Under the pieces are notes generated by a model. The model was not told the DNA's origin. It saw only the letters and a list, made by a program, of their open reading frames with translations, and made no database searches. DNA of 64,000 bases from Platerodrilus igneus. Lineage: Eukaryota; Arthropoda; Insecta; Coleoptera; Lycidae. Each line of letters starts with the position of its first letter. The stretch's first letter is position 1. The stretch lies in contig JARFIW010001109.1 of NCBI GenBank assembly GCA_036346225.1, forward strand, positions 2,030,501 to 2,094,500. Direction: 5' to 3'. The position numbers were made by a program, and so were the translations under genes. Below, in pieces: positions 32,259 through 43,988 of the stretch.

Positions 32259-34205
32259 CTGTGATAAGGGGTTGTTTAAGGGTGTACTTTATAGTAAAGG
32301 TCGTTTAGAAATGAGAAATTACCATAGGCAGCAGAAAACTGCATTTATTTAGTAAGGAATTGAGAAATGGAGATAGTTTGTAGATAGTAAGCAGTCAACA
32401 CCCTGTATATAAAGTATAAATAGTTTTAAGCGACGCAGATAAACATAGGAAGACGCATAGTTAGCGTAGAAACCAGGAAGACATGCATTAGGTAAATAGA
32501 AAATATTTAATACCCTGTAGATAAAGTTTTAGTTAATTTAGGTAAGGCAAGCAATGATATTTTTCAGTGGAAGCACGCGTATATTTATATGTAAACATAA
32601 TAAAGTGCAATCAGACACGCATTCAAAAGAGTTCCAAACAATCAGATTAATACGAAGATAGAAATAGAGCTTCAGGTAGCATAGGTAAATGCGTACAAAA
32701 TAGTTAACCATTTTTGATAAGAAAGAAGATTAAAAATTGCGTGAACAACAGGCAGATATGAAAATTAAAAGTCGAATTGCATCAGTTGTTTATGGAAAAG
32801 CAATTCGATTTAGCAAAGCACCGCATGTTGATAACGAAGACAGCTGCAGGCAGGTTACAATTATTGGAAAATTACATCAAAAACTACTTTGAATGTAATT
32901 ATTTGATTGGTTAAAAATGAGCGACGAGTTTGTAGACATACCCACTGACGGAGTGGGAACTGAATAATATATTAGCAGGTACAGTGATAACGAAGGCAGT
33001 TTTGAACTCAACAAAGGCCGAAGTGCGCCGCTATGAAATAAAGTGATACGTAATAATTTTAAAAGTGAAAGATAAAATAAGTGCCAAGATGAAAACTATA
33101 ATTGCCGATTAAACGTAAGTACATTTTGGGGAATTTTATTTTAAACTAAAACATATTAATAATAGGGCTTCTAAAGCCGGGGTGAAAAATTCAAATTCTA
33201 AGTACGGGGAAACAGACTACAATCTTTGAGTAAGGGGAGAAAATAAACTACGATATTCGAGTACGTGGGGAATAAATGCAATAGGGAAAATAAATGATGA
33301 TAATACAATTCTAAATTTGGGGAAATTGACGAGAATAAGAAGTAATAAGTCTGAAATGAAACGACAATAAATTGGGGTGCATAAGTTAATAATGGTAGTC
33401 TAGAGGGTGATGGCAACAATTTAAATAAAATGGTTCAAGCGTGTGGATAGACAATATTTCGAATGAGCATGTAATAATCCTGAATTGGGGGAAGATAATT
33501 TTTTTTGCGTCGATGTGAAGAAAATAGACCAGGTCAGATTTTAGTTATAAGACATTTTATTTTTCTATATTTTTATTTTTTATTGAATTTGCTTAATATA
33601 ATATGAATGTGAAAAGGTCAACAAAAGAAGTTGCATACGTATAAAGTGAGTAATATGATAAGCTTATTTTTTTATAAAGATAATAGGTTTTTTGGTGACT
33701 TTGGGTTTTGAGTAAATAGTATATGATGTTTGATAAATGAAATTTACAACATTAACTAATTGAAAAGTGTATTTCAAATAATTTACAAAAGCTGTACAAA
33801 ATATTGGTTTCATTATATAAAATCGAATTACCTGAATTTAATAATTCCAAATAAATGCTAGTCTAGGTCATAAGATAAAGTCAAGGAGAGTAATTTGATA
33901 ATTTAAATAGTTCAAGGAGGAGCTACAAGTTGAATAGGAAATTGATAACGAGGAAGGCGGTAACGTATCAAATTTTGTTATTGGTAGACAAGGTTGGTTC
34001 AAGATAAAATCCAGTTATGTTTCTGGAGGGAATTGATAGCAATATTAATAAGACAGCCCAACGTCGGAGATTACAATCTTGTTTATACATAGTAATATTA
34101 ATATGGTCGCCCAAATGATGGAGCGCGAATAATTTAGAGGGTCATAGCATAATTAATATAACAGCCCAAAGTAGGGGCTCGATAATTCCACCAGTAGCAT
34201 AGCAA
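32258..34205. other. Purine-rich non-coding stretch with degenerate repeats
   Basis: No gene. Loose repetition is visible: G-G-G-G-A-A-x-x-x-A-C units at 33180-33350, and three units around ACAGCCCAAxGTxGGxG at about 34050, 34105 and 34160 (spacing near 55-60 bp). Confidence 0.45.
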
Positions 34206-34263
34206 TATATATATATATATATATAAGGAAAGTGTATATAGATATATATATATATATATACAT
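34206..34263. repeat. (AT)n microsatellite, two runs
   Basis: Two AT-dinucleotide runs separated by a short AAGGAAAGTGTATATAG interruption. Confidence 0.85.
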
Positions 34264-34267
34264 ATAC

Positions 34268-34395
34268 TAGATAATTGCACAAGACAACTTGATAAAATAT
34301 TTTATTGTATTAGACAAAATAATAACTTAAACTTTTATTTCATCATACTAACTAATACTTGAGTATTTTATCAACTTGTTTTCTGCAATTATCTA
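34268..34395. mobile_element. MITE-like element of 128 bp
   Basis: Terminal inverted repeats of 32 bp with few mismatches (34268-34299 and 34364-34395; ends TAGATAATTGCA...TGCAATTATCTA). No coding capacity. The interior contains a stretch resembling the tail of SINE family 2. Confidence 0.7.
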
Positions 34396-34582
34396 ATATG
34401 TATATTTAATAGTTAGCTTACAGTCGTCGTTTTGAGCGTCGCTTCCTGTCTATAACTGACATAAGTCAAAAACTTGACACTGTCAGATATGATTGACAAA
34501 AATGCCGAACGTAATTGAAAGTTAGGTTTATGTATGGTTACGTACAGGATTTAGATTTGTGAAATTTTGCAATTGTCATCAC

Positions 34583-34743
34583 CAGTCCCGGTTGTGTAAT
34601 TGATAAATACATCAACCGCGAAAGCTAAAGATACAGGTTCAAATCCTGTCTGGGACGTTATATTTTCCATCTTTCCATTACTAGCTCGATTTGAAAAGAT
34701 CATTTAAGTTTTGCATAAAAGTCTAAGTTATTATTTCATCTTA
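34583..34743 (+). mobile_element. tRNA-derived SINE (family 2, copy 3)
   Basis: This shares the body and tail with the inverted pair (TTATATTTTCCAT, TTACTAGCTCGATTTGAAA, AAGTCTAAGTTATTATTTCA). The head is diverged but keeps a B box (GGTTCAAATCC) and acceptor-like complementarity with different letters (GTCCC/GGGAC in place of GGTCT/AGACC). Confidence 0.85.
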
Positions 34744-35375
34744 CTATATATCTATGAATTTACCTTACCAGTTTACTTATACCGTTTATTATAAACCACA
34801 ATGAGTTTCCTAAAACTCGTTTTAAAATAAATACCAGAGAATCGAAGTCTGATTTTATTGTTTTGTGAAAGACCCACATAGAAATTTCCGTTTCCCGGTT
34901 GAGCAATAGTACTTATTTACTCACTCATTAAATAATTTATTCCAACCAACACCCCGTGTCTTTTTCAAGTAAAATATATCAAATATATATTACCCTTGGG
35001 TTAGCTTTTATATTTCGAACTCTAATACTCTTTGCACTGAACCAAATTTCTTAAAAATATACCAGGAAGAAACTGATGTGGCTAAGATGTTATCTTTGTT
35101 TACTTTCACTTCATATCTAGAAGTAGGAAATAGCGTACAAATGCAAATTACGCTCTTAGAAACTACAAATGAAAGAAATTAAATACTTACGAGTATAAAA
35201 TAGAAATAAAACAACATTCATTAATTTTCTCTAGAATTGACTTTCGATTAATAATACTTTACTCGATTGATGAACCCAGAAAGAAACGAAAGTTAAATGC
35301 TTCTATAATTAACTACATAAAATTAGCAGAGAAAAATCCAACTACCTTACTAATAGTCAATGCTTTGTTTTACAG

Positions 35376-35468
35376 GATCAGTCATACGAGTTTAAATTGT
35401 CAGTAAGTGATCCCAGGGAAAAACGTCAAATTGCTGATCGATCAGATGTTATTGATAACATCTTTAAT
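35376..35468 (+). CDS. Small secreted protein gene, exon 3
   Basis: The acceptor is TTTGTTTTACAG at 35375 and the donor is GTAAGTAT at 35469. The 31 codons are hydrophilic and charged: a Y-E-F-K-L-S-V-S-D-P-R segment, a Lys-Arg pair at residues 61-62 of the model that could be a processing site, and D-V-I-D-N-I-F-N at the end. Both boundaries are phase 0, matching exon 2 upstream and exon 4 downstream. The splice signals are strong; linkage to the other exons is inference. Confidence 0.55.
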
Positions 35469-35689
35469 GTAAGTATATTTTAAAAATGTGCATATGATTT
35501 ACTGTAGATTACATTATGTAGTTAATTTTAAGAATACTTTGAGCGCTTGCGCTGCTACATTTTTTATCATTCTTAATACCAATAGCGATGTTGTGTCTAG
35601 ATCGTTTTTGCATGGAGGTTCCACTGCGAAATCAATTGTGCTTCATTTAGGTGACACCTATTTTAGACGACTGTAGATCAGGCAGGTTT

Positions 35690-35945
35690 GCGCATGACTA
35701 CTGGTCTTAAGGACCCGGATTCGATTTCCGACATGGAACGCTTGAAAAATATTAGGCAAGCATTTTTCACAAAAATACGACCTCATTCGGATGAGACGTA
35801 AAATGTAGGTCCCGTGAGTAAGCGTTGTCACGCACTAAAGATCTCCATGTTGCTTGGAATAGCAAGGGTTTGACAAAATTCAAATTTTTCAGGTAAAATA
35901 ACTCACTTCCTGGCTAATGTAGTACCTTAGGTTGGAGCATTGGAG
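35690..35945 (+). mobile_element. tRNA-derived SINE (family 1, copy 2)
   Basis: A diverged relative of 12977-13275. Shared blocks are the GGATTCGATTTCCGACA B-box region, CGCTTGAAAAATATTAG, the AGCATTTTTCACAAAAATAC block, the AAAGATC...TTGCTTGGAA hairpin and the AATGTAGTACCTT block near the 3' end. The A-box half is decayed and no clear target duplication was seen. Confidence 0.85.
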
Positions 35946-36331
35946 AATTTAATTTAGAGGTACCTCTTGTAGCGGTAAAAACAATATTTCAGTGTTGTAC
36001 TAATTGATGAAGTTGAAAGTCAGGATCTAACACGTGTTTAGTACTAAAATGAACGCGATTTAGAACTGAACAAGGCCAATGCAATATAAAGAACCATATA
36101 AATGTAGAAAAATATATTGAGATATAGTGTAATTTTGAATATTTACATTTTTTTTCAAGAAAATTAATTGCATAATAATTTTCCGGTATTTGTGGACTGT
36201 TTTGTGATTCTGTCCCACTTATTTGCCTAAAATTTTTTTGATCTGCGTTTTACTTTACATCATCTATTTATTTTTGATCTAATTTTCACCCGTAATATTA
36301 GCTATCACTGTTATTTACTATGTCTTTTTTT

Positions 36332-37010
36332 AGGGTTCCGTACCTTATAAGGTATAACGGAACCTTTTTAAAATTACTCTTGTGTCGATCTGTCCGTCTG
36401 TCACAGAGGTTTTTTTCGAAAACTATGTAATATAGGAATTTGGAATTTGGCACAATGATAGGTCTTTATGGCGCCCACATATATCGACAGTCAGAAAATA
36501 GAAAAAAAATATTCTTAGATTAAAATGCCGAGGGTGAATTCGGTCAAAAGGAAAAATGTATATCGTGTTAGGTATCTTTGAAAAAGAGGATTTTAAAAGG
36601 CTTCTAAAGGTATTTCTTTTATAATTTTCGGTCTAGCAGTCTTCATGATATAGCTCAAAATGTGCCATAAATGACCGCCCCCCCCTGTTCTCCTACATTT
36701 CCAAAGCTAAAATTTTGATTTTAATAGGGTTAGTAGCTATTGAATCATAGATTATCGGAAAACTGCAGGTTTTTTGACAGTGTAATAGTTGCTGGAAAAA
36801 GAAAATTTTAGGCACTGTAATAGACAACGTATTTACTAATAATATACCAGTACAATGTGGGACAATATATTCATTTTTCAGTTATCACAATCAAATTTGG
36901 ATAAGATTTAAATATACATAAAAACAGATTAATTTGGTTTATTGATTGCACACCGTAGTATTGGTACGGAACCCAAATAGTGCGAGGTCGACTCGCTCTT
37001 GGCTAACTTT
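36332..37010 (+). mobile_element. Non-coding repeat with GGGTTCCGTACC inverted ends (copy 1)
   Basis: It starts AGGGTTCCGTACC (36332). The inverted match GGTACGGAACCC lies at 36963-36974 and is followed by TGCGAGGTCGACTCGC and GGCTAACTTTTTTGG. A proximal block G-T-C-C-G-T-C-T-G-T-C-A-C is typical of an abundant insect repeat. A reverse-oriented copy occurs at about 60200-60500. No coding capacity. Confidence 0.7.
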
Positions 37011-40000
37011 TTTGGTTTATTATTTATTGTCAACGTTTTATAATTATTTTACAAGTGTGTACTATTAATTATTAGAAAGTCAACAATCAGTATCTATCTG
37101 TGTAGTAAATCTGCAATTAGTTTCTTTATCATCTAACTTTAATCTAGCACCCGTGCAAACGCTATGCATCCAAAACTTTTCATTGTATTTTTATAAATCA
37201 ATGTAAAACCCTACGTGTTCATCATGAATGGCAAAACGTAAAAAACAATTAAAGAAGTGTTAAACCCTTATAAGCATCTTACCATCACCACAGAGCCCGA
37301 CGTCAACCTTTTCACCAGATAACTAAGTAATGTTGCTTTGAACACCAGGGTATATTCTCTTTACCGCGCAGAATGGTGATATCCACAGCACAAAGTGAAT
37401 TCACTTTGGCACCATCACTAGCAAAACTTTGAAAACCATTAAAGATGTTTTTCGATAACCTGTTACGTGTGAAATCTACGCTAATGGGTTTTCAAGTTCC
37501 TTTAGCAGGGAAACGTAACGGAACAATTATGCCAGCTAGCTTAGTGGCGAGGTAGTGAATTCAATGATAACCAAGGAATTCTTTTAGGAGTATAAAACTT
37601 TAACGCGTCCACCTAGCTAGAAAAGGTCTCTGAAATTTCAATGCATTAATAAAATGTCGGGCGCGAACCGCCTAATCTTATAATCTAGACTAGACGGTTG
37701 GCAACATACTGACGGATTATTACTTAAAGTGACAGGTTAACGAAACCTTTTTTATAAGGACATCTTTTTACTGCTTTTAACTAAAGCACCTATAATAAAC
37801 CTATATAAAACTTGAATATCGTACAACCAACACAAATAAACTAAACTTTACTCTGAGTGGCTGACTTGCGTGTATCTAAAAAAGGAAAAGAACATCTTAA
37901 AGTTTAAGTATCTAGCAAATTTGAGGTATATGCAAATGTTTTGAAAATAATTGTGGTGTTGGTTTTGGTTACATTACGTGTTTTTGTTAAGCGACATTCA
38001 CGTAAATGGTTGAATTGAATGCCTCACATATAAATAGGGTAGTATTCGTGGTGGGGTTCAGCGGATTCCTTAAAAATTGAGATAAGTCTTGCACTAGTGC
38101 AGGGTGGAAAGGCGGCTTTGAAAGTAACGAAATCGCTGACCGAACTTCCGGACTAACTTAATTTTTACGTCACGCGGGAGCATAAGAGCGGTCATGGGTA
38201 AGACTATCAAAGCAAATATAGTGTAAGGGTTGTAACATTATCTTGTAATGTTAACGAATAAACAGATCAATTAATTAAAATTTAGTAACTTGCATAAAGT
38301 ATAGACAAAAATTCCACAATAAATTACTTTAGTTAGGCTCCCTTATAATAAAAGACCAGCTTTACAGATAGCTTTAGGCTACTAAACTATTGTAAATTCC
38401 AGCGGCTTTCATCATTTAAAGGTCTACCCTCGTAAATCAAATACAATAAACCTCTTAAAGTTTAGGTCGGTTACAGACTGACGAATCTGATAAAATTAAA
38501 ATGTAATAGTACCTTTTAGCGCAAATAAAGGAAAGCAATTTCAGTTTGAAAAGCTTAACCTTCTTAATACTTTCGTTGATTGACAGCGGATTATAGAAAA
38601 CGAAACATTATAAATAGCGAAAACTATTTCCAATTTGATTTGTTCAAATATTACAAGTAATTTTAAGTAGTCTGGAGACACCCATTGTATTTAAAATCCA
38701 TTTCGGCTCAAGTAGGTTAGCCAGTCTTTGTTAATGGCAGACTACTGTCGCCATAGGTAGGTTCCACATTTCAATAACTAAGAAATTCGTAGAAGGTACA
38801 ATATAATTTAAACCCTTGGGAAATAATTGCTTCCGTGACTCTCATCTAAAAAGGGGTTGGATTTGGTTTCTGAAATCTTGTTTTGTGGGAGGTTCTGTTC
38901 AGTCATTGGATAACAGAAAATGACGTACATAATGATTAGGGTAGGAATTAGTCTATATAACTAAAGGCTTTAGTCAAAAGACAGGGAGTTTTTTTTCCAA
39001 TGGGCTGTCCGTGGTCAAGAAGTAGAAAGAAACGTAGTTCGCGGGTAGCGTTCTCCGGCATCACAGATATAATATTTCACTTCGTATCACGATTTTTAAA
39101 AATTGGAAAGAAGTGATTACTTTTCCAATTCGCGAGGGTTATGCCCATATGTTTGCGGATTTATATTGATACAAGGTAACTATTAAAAAGCTTGTAGGCG
39201 TGTGACGCACAAGTAAGTGATATTGTCAAGATTCTGCCGGGTTCGTGTGCCAGTCAATTCAAAAAAAAAATTACAAACAGAAGCAACAAGTGAGATTCTC
39301 TTCCCCAATTTAAGAACTGTTCTACGTTGGAAAACAAACCCTCAAACAATGAACAATTTTTAGTAAGTAAGTTTTTATAGTTAAGTGGCATGACCAATTT
39401 TTAGTTAGTTTGTTTGTTAGGACGTTTTGGCCATAAACCGTAAGATTAATTTAGTGTTAGATTTATAATATAAGTTTTCTTTCATATACAAGTGTTTGGG
39501 AACTACTTATGTACTCAAAATTTTCATAAATTCCATAGTCACCTATTCAATTAAATTTCTAAATCAAAATTAATGAATGTAAGAGGTTCACGTTTCTTGC
39601 TCTGTGAATTTAATAGTTTTGTTTGCCGTTGATTAAGTCAATAGTGTTTCTTATTTTTTTTATAAGTAGTAAAAAAGTGAGGAATTGATTAAAAGGAACA
39701 ATTGTCCTCCTTGGGATGACAAGTCTCTCAAAGTTTTGTACGAACATTTGGACATTCTCGACTTGTCTGGCGCCCTTGGCAATTGTCATTAAGCCACAAT
39801 ATTTTATGAAAGGTAAGTGCCAAATCTTTTGTAGTATATTATAAATTTGCAAAATTTTAACCCTATATATGATTCACGACCGCTAGCTAGTGCCGGTGAC
39901 CCCCCCTTTAATTTTTGTTTTACAGGCCGCCCCCATTTTATAATTTTGCTGGAAAATACATACGTAGTAGCTTTTCCGCCTGTAACAGGGTGCGTCACTG

Positions 40001-40304
40001 CATTAAAAAATATTTTCAGAATAAACCTACTGGTAAAACGTTGAAACCTTTAGGTTATGATGAACTTTAACTGCTATAAATATCTTGGTTAAATCTGAGA
40101 CATAAAAATACATACAAGAAAAATCAATAACCAAGGCCACTGTTTGTACCCCATAGAATACATTAAGCAATATCCAAGTAATCGTTTATATTGGAAGCAT
40201 TCAGAAAGGTTACTTTCTTGTGAGGAATTCATATGGGTCTTATAGTTGAAATTTAAGAAAACATTAACCTAATTTAATGAAATTTAGATTGTACTTTAAT
40301 GTCC
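37011..40304. other. Non-coding intron sequence
   Basis: No gene recognised. Short minus-strand frames at 39610-39998 lack domain features. A C-run and a GGTGACCCCCCC patch lie at about 39894. Confidence 0.4.
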
Positions 40305-40660
40305 CTGTGTGTGTGTGTGTGTTGTGTGTGTGTGTTGTGTGTGTGTGTGTGTGTGTGTGTGTTGTGTGTGTGTGTGTGTGTGGGTGGGTGTGGGTGTGGT
40401 GGTGTGGTGTGGTGTGTGTGGGTGTGGGTGTGGGTGTGGGTGTGGGTGGTGTGTGGTGTGGGTGTGGGTGTGGGTGTGGGTGTGGGTGTGGGTGTGGGTG
40501 TGGTGGGGTGCAGGTGAGCAGGTGCAGGTGCAGGTGTGGGGTGTGGTGTGGGTGTGGGTGTGGGTGTGGTGTGGTGTGGGTGTGGTGGTGTGGTGTGGAT
40601 GTGGGTGTGGGTGTGGGTGTGGGTGTGGGTGTGGGTGTGGGTGTGGGTGTGGGTGTGTAT
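40305..40660. repeat. (TG)n and (GGGTGT)n tandem array
   Basis: About 355 bp of G/T-only sequence on the plus strand: TG-rich at 40305-40380, then mostly the hexamer GGGTGT and variants, interrupted by a short GCAGGT patch at 40510-40535. Long apparent open frames in it are artefacts. Repeated GGG tracts spaced by three bases fit a G-quadruplex pattern. Confidence 0.92.
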
Positions 40661-41824
40661 AAACATGAAAACATGAAAACTTATAATACTCGCGGTTTAG
40701 ATTGCCTGTTATAAGTTCGGGAATATTCGAAAAAATTACCAGCTTTCTAATTTTTTCTTCCTTTATACAACAGCTCACTTAACTTAACGCCATATAGAAT
40801 TTCAAATCAATGGATAGATAATTTCTTCAGGTCATAACGCTTTCAAACGGTCATAACAACAATGATTCCACAATCATGTGAATTAAATTTACCTTGCCCT
40901 TACAAGTGCAAGCTCAAAAATTAGTCGCACTTTGCTTTATTGTCCCTGCATAAACATCTATTTTTTCTTGCGGCTGTTTCATTCACTGTTAAATTTCTGC
41001 TCGTATTTCTATATGCCTATACGTTTTAAATTTACTTTCGTAGTTACTTCACTGGCTTAAAGTGTTCGAACCTGATTTTTAACTTGTTCTCGTATCACAC
41101 CAAGTGCACGGTCTCTTCCGCCTCGCATTTCCTTGTATAAATACATCTAAACCTGTTTAATTTTTTGTTCGCGAATAATTAATTCACTCTCTTTCGTCAG
41201 GTTTGACCACTGTTAATTAATTCCTTTGCAAAAATTCGTTCTAACGGTGTAAGATCTTTTAATTAATGCTCAATAAAGTTATTGTTACGTTATCTTGTGC
41301 GTAATTCGTATTGTGTTGTAATTTAGTATTATTTTCATGTCGTTGCTGGCCAGGATAGACGATCTCTGTTTATTGTATATTATTTTGTTTTTGGAAAATG
41401 CATACGTAGTGTTTTGTCACATTGAAATGTTTTTATTTTCGGTTTTAAATAAGTCATCGTCCTGAATTTTTATGCCTTTAATAACAGTGTATTTAGAAGA
41501 AATAATTGTATACCTTATTAGCTGAATGACTTTATAGAAAAAATTTGAAATTTCCTATTTAATTAAGATTAATTATTTGTGAAAACTGCCATATAGGACG
41601 CTTGCATACTTTAGTTTGGCCATTCAAATTTACTGAAGTTTCCTTCCCATTTCATTTATAGCTAACGTAACGCAACTCGATACACAATCAATACGCTAAG
41701 TGAATATTCACTAAAGTAGTACAAAAATATTTTTAAAAACTTTGTTGTAGGTAGTATCTACTTGTTTATAGTCTGGGTAAACGTCATAGTTATCTGTATT
41801 TCTTTGACATCTTTCAAATATTGG
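40661..41824. other. Non-coding stretch upstream of the protease homologue
   Basis: AT-rich, no open frame of note. Confidence 0.4.
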
Positions 41825-41855
41825 TATATAATGGCATGATTTTGACGCAGTTTAT
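41825..41855 (+). promoter_or_regulatory. Candidate core promoter of the serine protease homologue
   Basis: TATATAA at 41825-41831 is followed about 24 bases later by GCAGTTT, which resembles an insect initiator. The predicted start would lie about 40 bases before the ATG at 41892. Confidence 0.5.
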
Positions 41856-41891
41856 TTTTAGAAATTTCTAATTTTTTTACGTTTTTACAAA

Positions 41892-43355
41892 ATGCCAATT
41901 CATACAAGGCACGAAATGAACTCCTTTGAGTACCTGTTAACTGTGACTGCTATTGCAACCGTTGGATTGTCCATATTAATGTCTTTATGTATTGCATTCG
42001 TTCTTAAAATACACTGCACCAACTGTAAGTTTACGATAAGTGAACCTTTTTCCCCAAACTCGTCTGTTCCAAATACCTTGTATATATTGCAACCAAAGAT
42101 GTATCACAAAATAGACAACAAACAATGGCATACCGAGCTTAAATATTTGGTGTCTCTTAATATACCAGCAGTAATAGATTACAAAGATGAAAAACAGTTT
42201 GCTTGTTCTGGAATTATTTTGACAAGGTTTTGGGTATTAACTGGTATATACTTACACGATAGATAAGAAATTCCTAATTCAAAATTTAATCTAGGAGAAC
42301 ATTGTGTGCAGACCGATGAAGAATGGGTGGAACTTGAAATACGAACTGGAAGCAAATTCTGGAACTACGGTGGCCAAATTTATGCAGTCAGTACAATTGC
42401 AAGATTGGCAGTTCATGGTTTAGTAGCATTAAAATCATTTCCAGCTATAGAATTTAATCAGTATGTAAAACCCATAGCAATGCCAACAACTAATAATAGT
42501 ATTACACCATTTTGTGGTAAAAATGCTGACTGGCAAAAGGGCGAAAGCTCGTATTCTTATACAACATGGGAAACTAGTTCAGAATGCTTTGAGGAAGCAT
42601 GCGTCACAGCTAAGGTCGTATCACCTAGAAATTGCAAATTGGGTATAACAGGAGTAGCTTTGGTTACCCAAGACGGGTACTTAGTAGCACTTGAATGCAA
42701 AGGATATAATTTTACCATGTTCTTGGAAATAGATAACGAAATTAGTCTATGGCTAGAGAACTTGACTGGAGAGTTAGATGTGCAAGGGCTATCACAAAAT
42801 AGCTCTGCTAGTGGTTCTTACAGCATTAGAATGTCACAAAATTGCACAAATTTTGAACTTAGACCAACAGTTAGAGTTCAAGAATTTGGCGCAAGACAAA
42901 TTCCTTTTCCGTCTGTAACTGAGACGAATCATTCTTTTGGTGTAAATAATCAAACGACTTATCTACCAAAACTGGAAATTTCCGTTTTAAACTCCCTACA
43001 GGAAGAAAGTTATACAACAAGCTACACAGCTAATGAATGGAGTGGTACCACTGATAATACATTATCATTTCCTTGCACTTTTCTACCAATAAATTTAAGC
43101 ATCATAGACGTATTTAACTCTAAGATTGATACCAAAAAAGTATCTCCAGTGATCAATAAAGGAAATACATTCCGTAGTCTATCATTAAAAAGTAACAATT
43201 ACCCAGCTACAACCCCAGTTTACCATTCTGAAGAACTAATGTACAGAAATATAACCGTACGAGTTTCCAGAAAAAAATCAGAACCACGCAAACCATTTTT
43301 GGATTATTGGCTATCATTACTCAAACAGCGCAATAGTTTCAATACTTGTCATTAA
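41892..43355 (+). CDS. Membrane-anchored serine protease homologue, catalytically dead; two exons
   Basis: Exons 41892-42243 and 42295-43355 are joined by a 51-bp intron (GTATATAC...AATCTAG). Its removal eliminates an in-frame TAA and restores the trypsin His block as W-V-L-T-G-E-H-C, so the intron is well supported. The product has 470 residues. Residues 14-40 form a hydrophobic signal anchor after a short N-terminus (type II topology). A trypsin/chymotrypsin-like fold spans about 70-260. The His is kept at residue 120. The usual D-I-A-L-L block reads G-L-V-A-L and the usual G-D-S-G-G-P block reads G-I-T-G-V-A, so the Asp and Ser are lost. About ten N-glycosylation sequons occur. Residues 260-470 are a Ser/Thr/Asn-rich tail. 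As for other such homologues, a binding or cofactor role is likely but not shown. Confidence 0.85.
42244..42294 (+). other. 51-bp intron of the protease homologue
   Basis: Donor GTATATAC and acceptor AATTTAATCTAG. The length is a multiple of three, so retention would add 17 codons including a stop. Confidence 0.8.
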
Positions 43356-43575
43356 CTACATTTGTTGCATGGTTTTGTATGGGCATGGTAGATTAGGAAT
43401 TCTGTACTAATCAACTGGAACGAAGTCTATTTGTAACTAGATAATGTGTCTGGAAAGTTTAGTCATTCTTTTAAAAAAACAAACCTTCTTGTTAACTGTA
43501 AATCAAAGAAAACTATACACGGTCATCTATATACATCTTTTTTTTTATATATACACTATATTATTGATTATTTAA

Positions 43576-43581
43576 AATAAA
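43576..43581 (+). terminator. Polyadenylation signal of the protease homologue
   Basis: AATAAA about 220 bases after the stop codon, in AT-rich sequence. Confidence 0.55.
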
Positions 43582-43730
43582 TGAAAGACCATAGTAGAGC
43601 ATGTTTTGTAGTAAAATTTTTTGTAGTTGCATTAGCGAATCCAGAAATATACTTGCATGTCAAAATAAATTTCTGAGGGTAGTTGCATACTCTGTAGGTT
43701 TTATTTGGATAAATCATATTTGTTGAATAT

Positions 43731-43988
43731 ATGAAAAACTTTCTTATACTTTTCTATTCCTACGTAATCTGGAATTATTGTTCTTGCCTCAAATTTGTCA
43801 GCGGTATTGTAAAAGCAGATGTTATGACTCCCAGAGTAAACAATAACCCAAAATATTTAAAACAGTTGTTGTTGGCAATTTGTAAAGACAAAACAACAAA
43901 TGACAGGTTTCGCTGTTTTTATCAGCTTCTCCGATTGGTCTATTTTCTTTCGGAAAACGCCAACAAAACAGTGAAATTACGAGATTGA
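43731..43988 (+). CDS. Open frame of 85 codons, unknown, possible secreted peptide
   Basis: ATG-initiated, with a hydrophobic N-terminus (M-K-N-F-L-I-L-F-Y) and then a Lys-rich region with several Cys. It lies 375 bases after the protease homologue on the same strand. No family recognised. In AT-rich DNA a frame of this length can occur by chance. Confidence 0.2.
   Translation: MKNFLILFYSYVIWNYCSCLKFVSGIVKADVMTPRVNNNPKYLKQLLLAICKDKTTNDRFRCFYQLLRLVYFLSENANKTVKLRD

Noticed and set aside
40264..40778. Several long frames with His/Thr/Pro or Cys/Val/Gly repeats
   Set aside because: Translations of the GT-only tandem array on both strands; not proteins.
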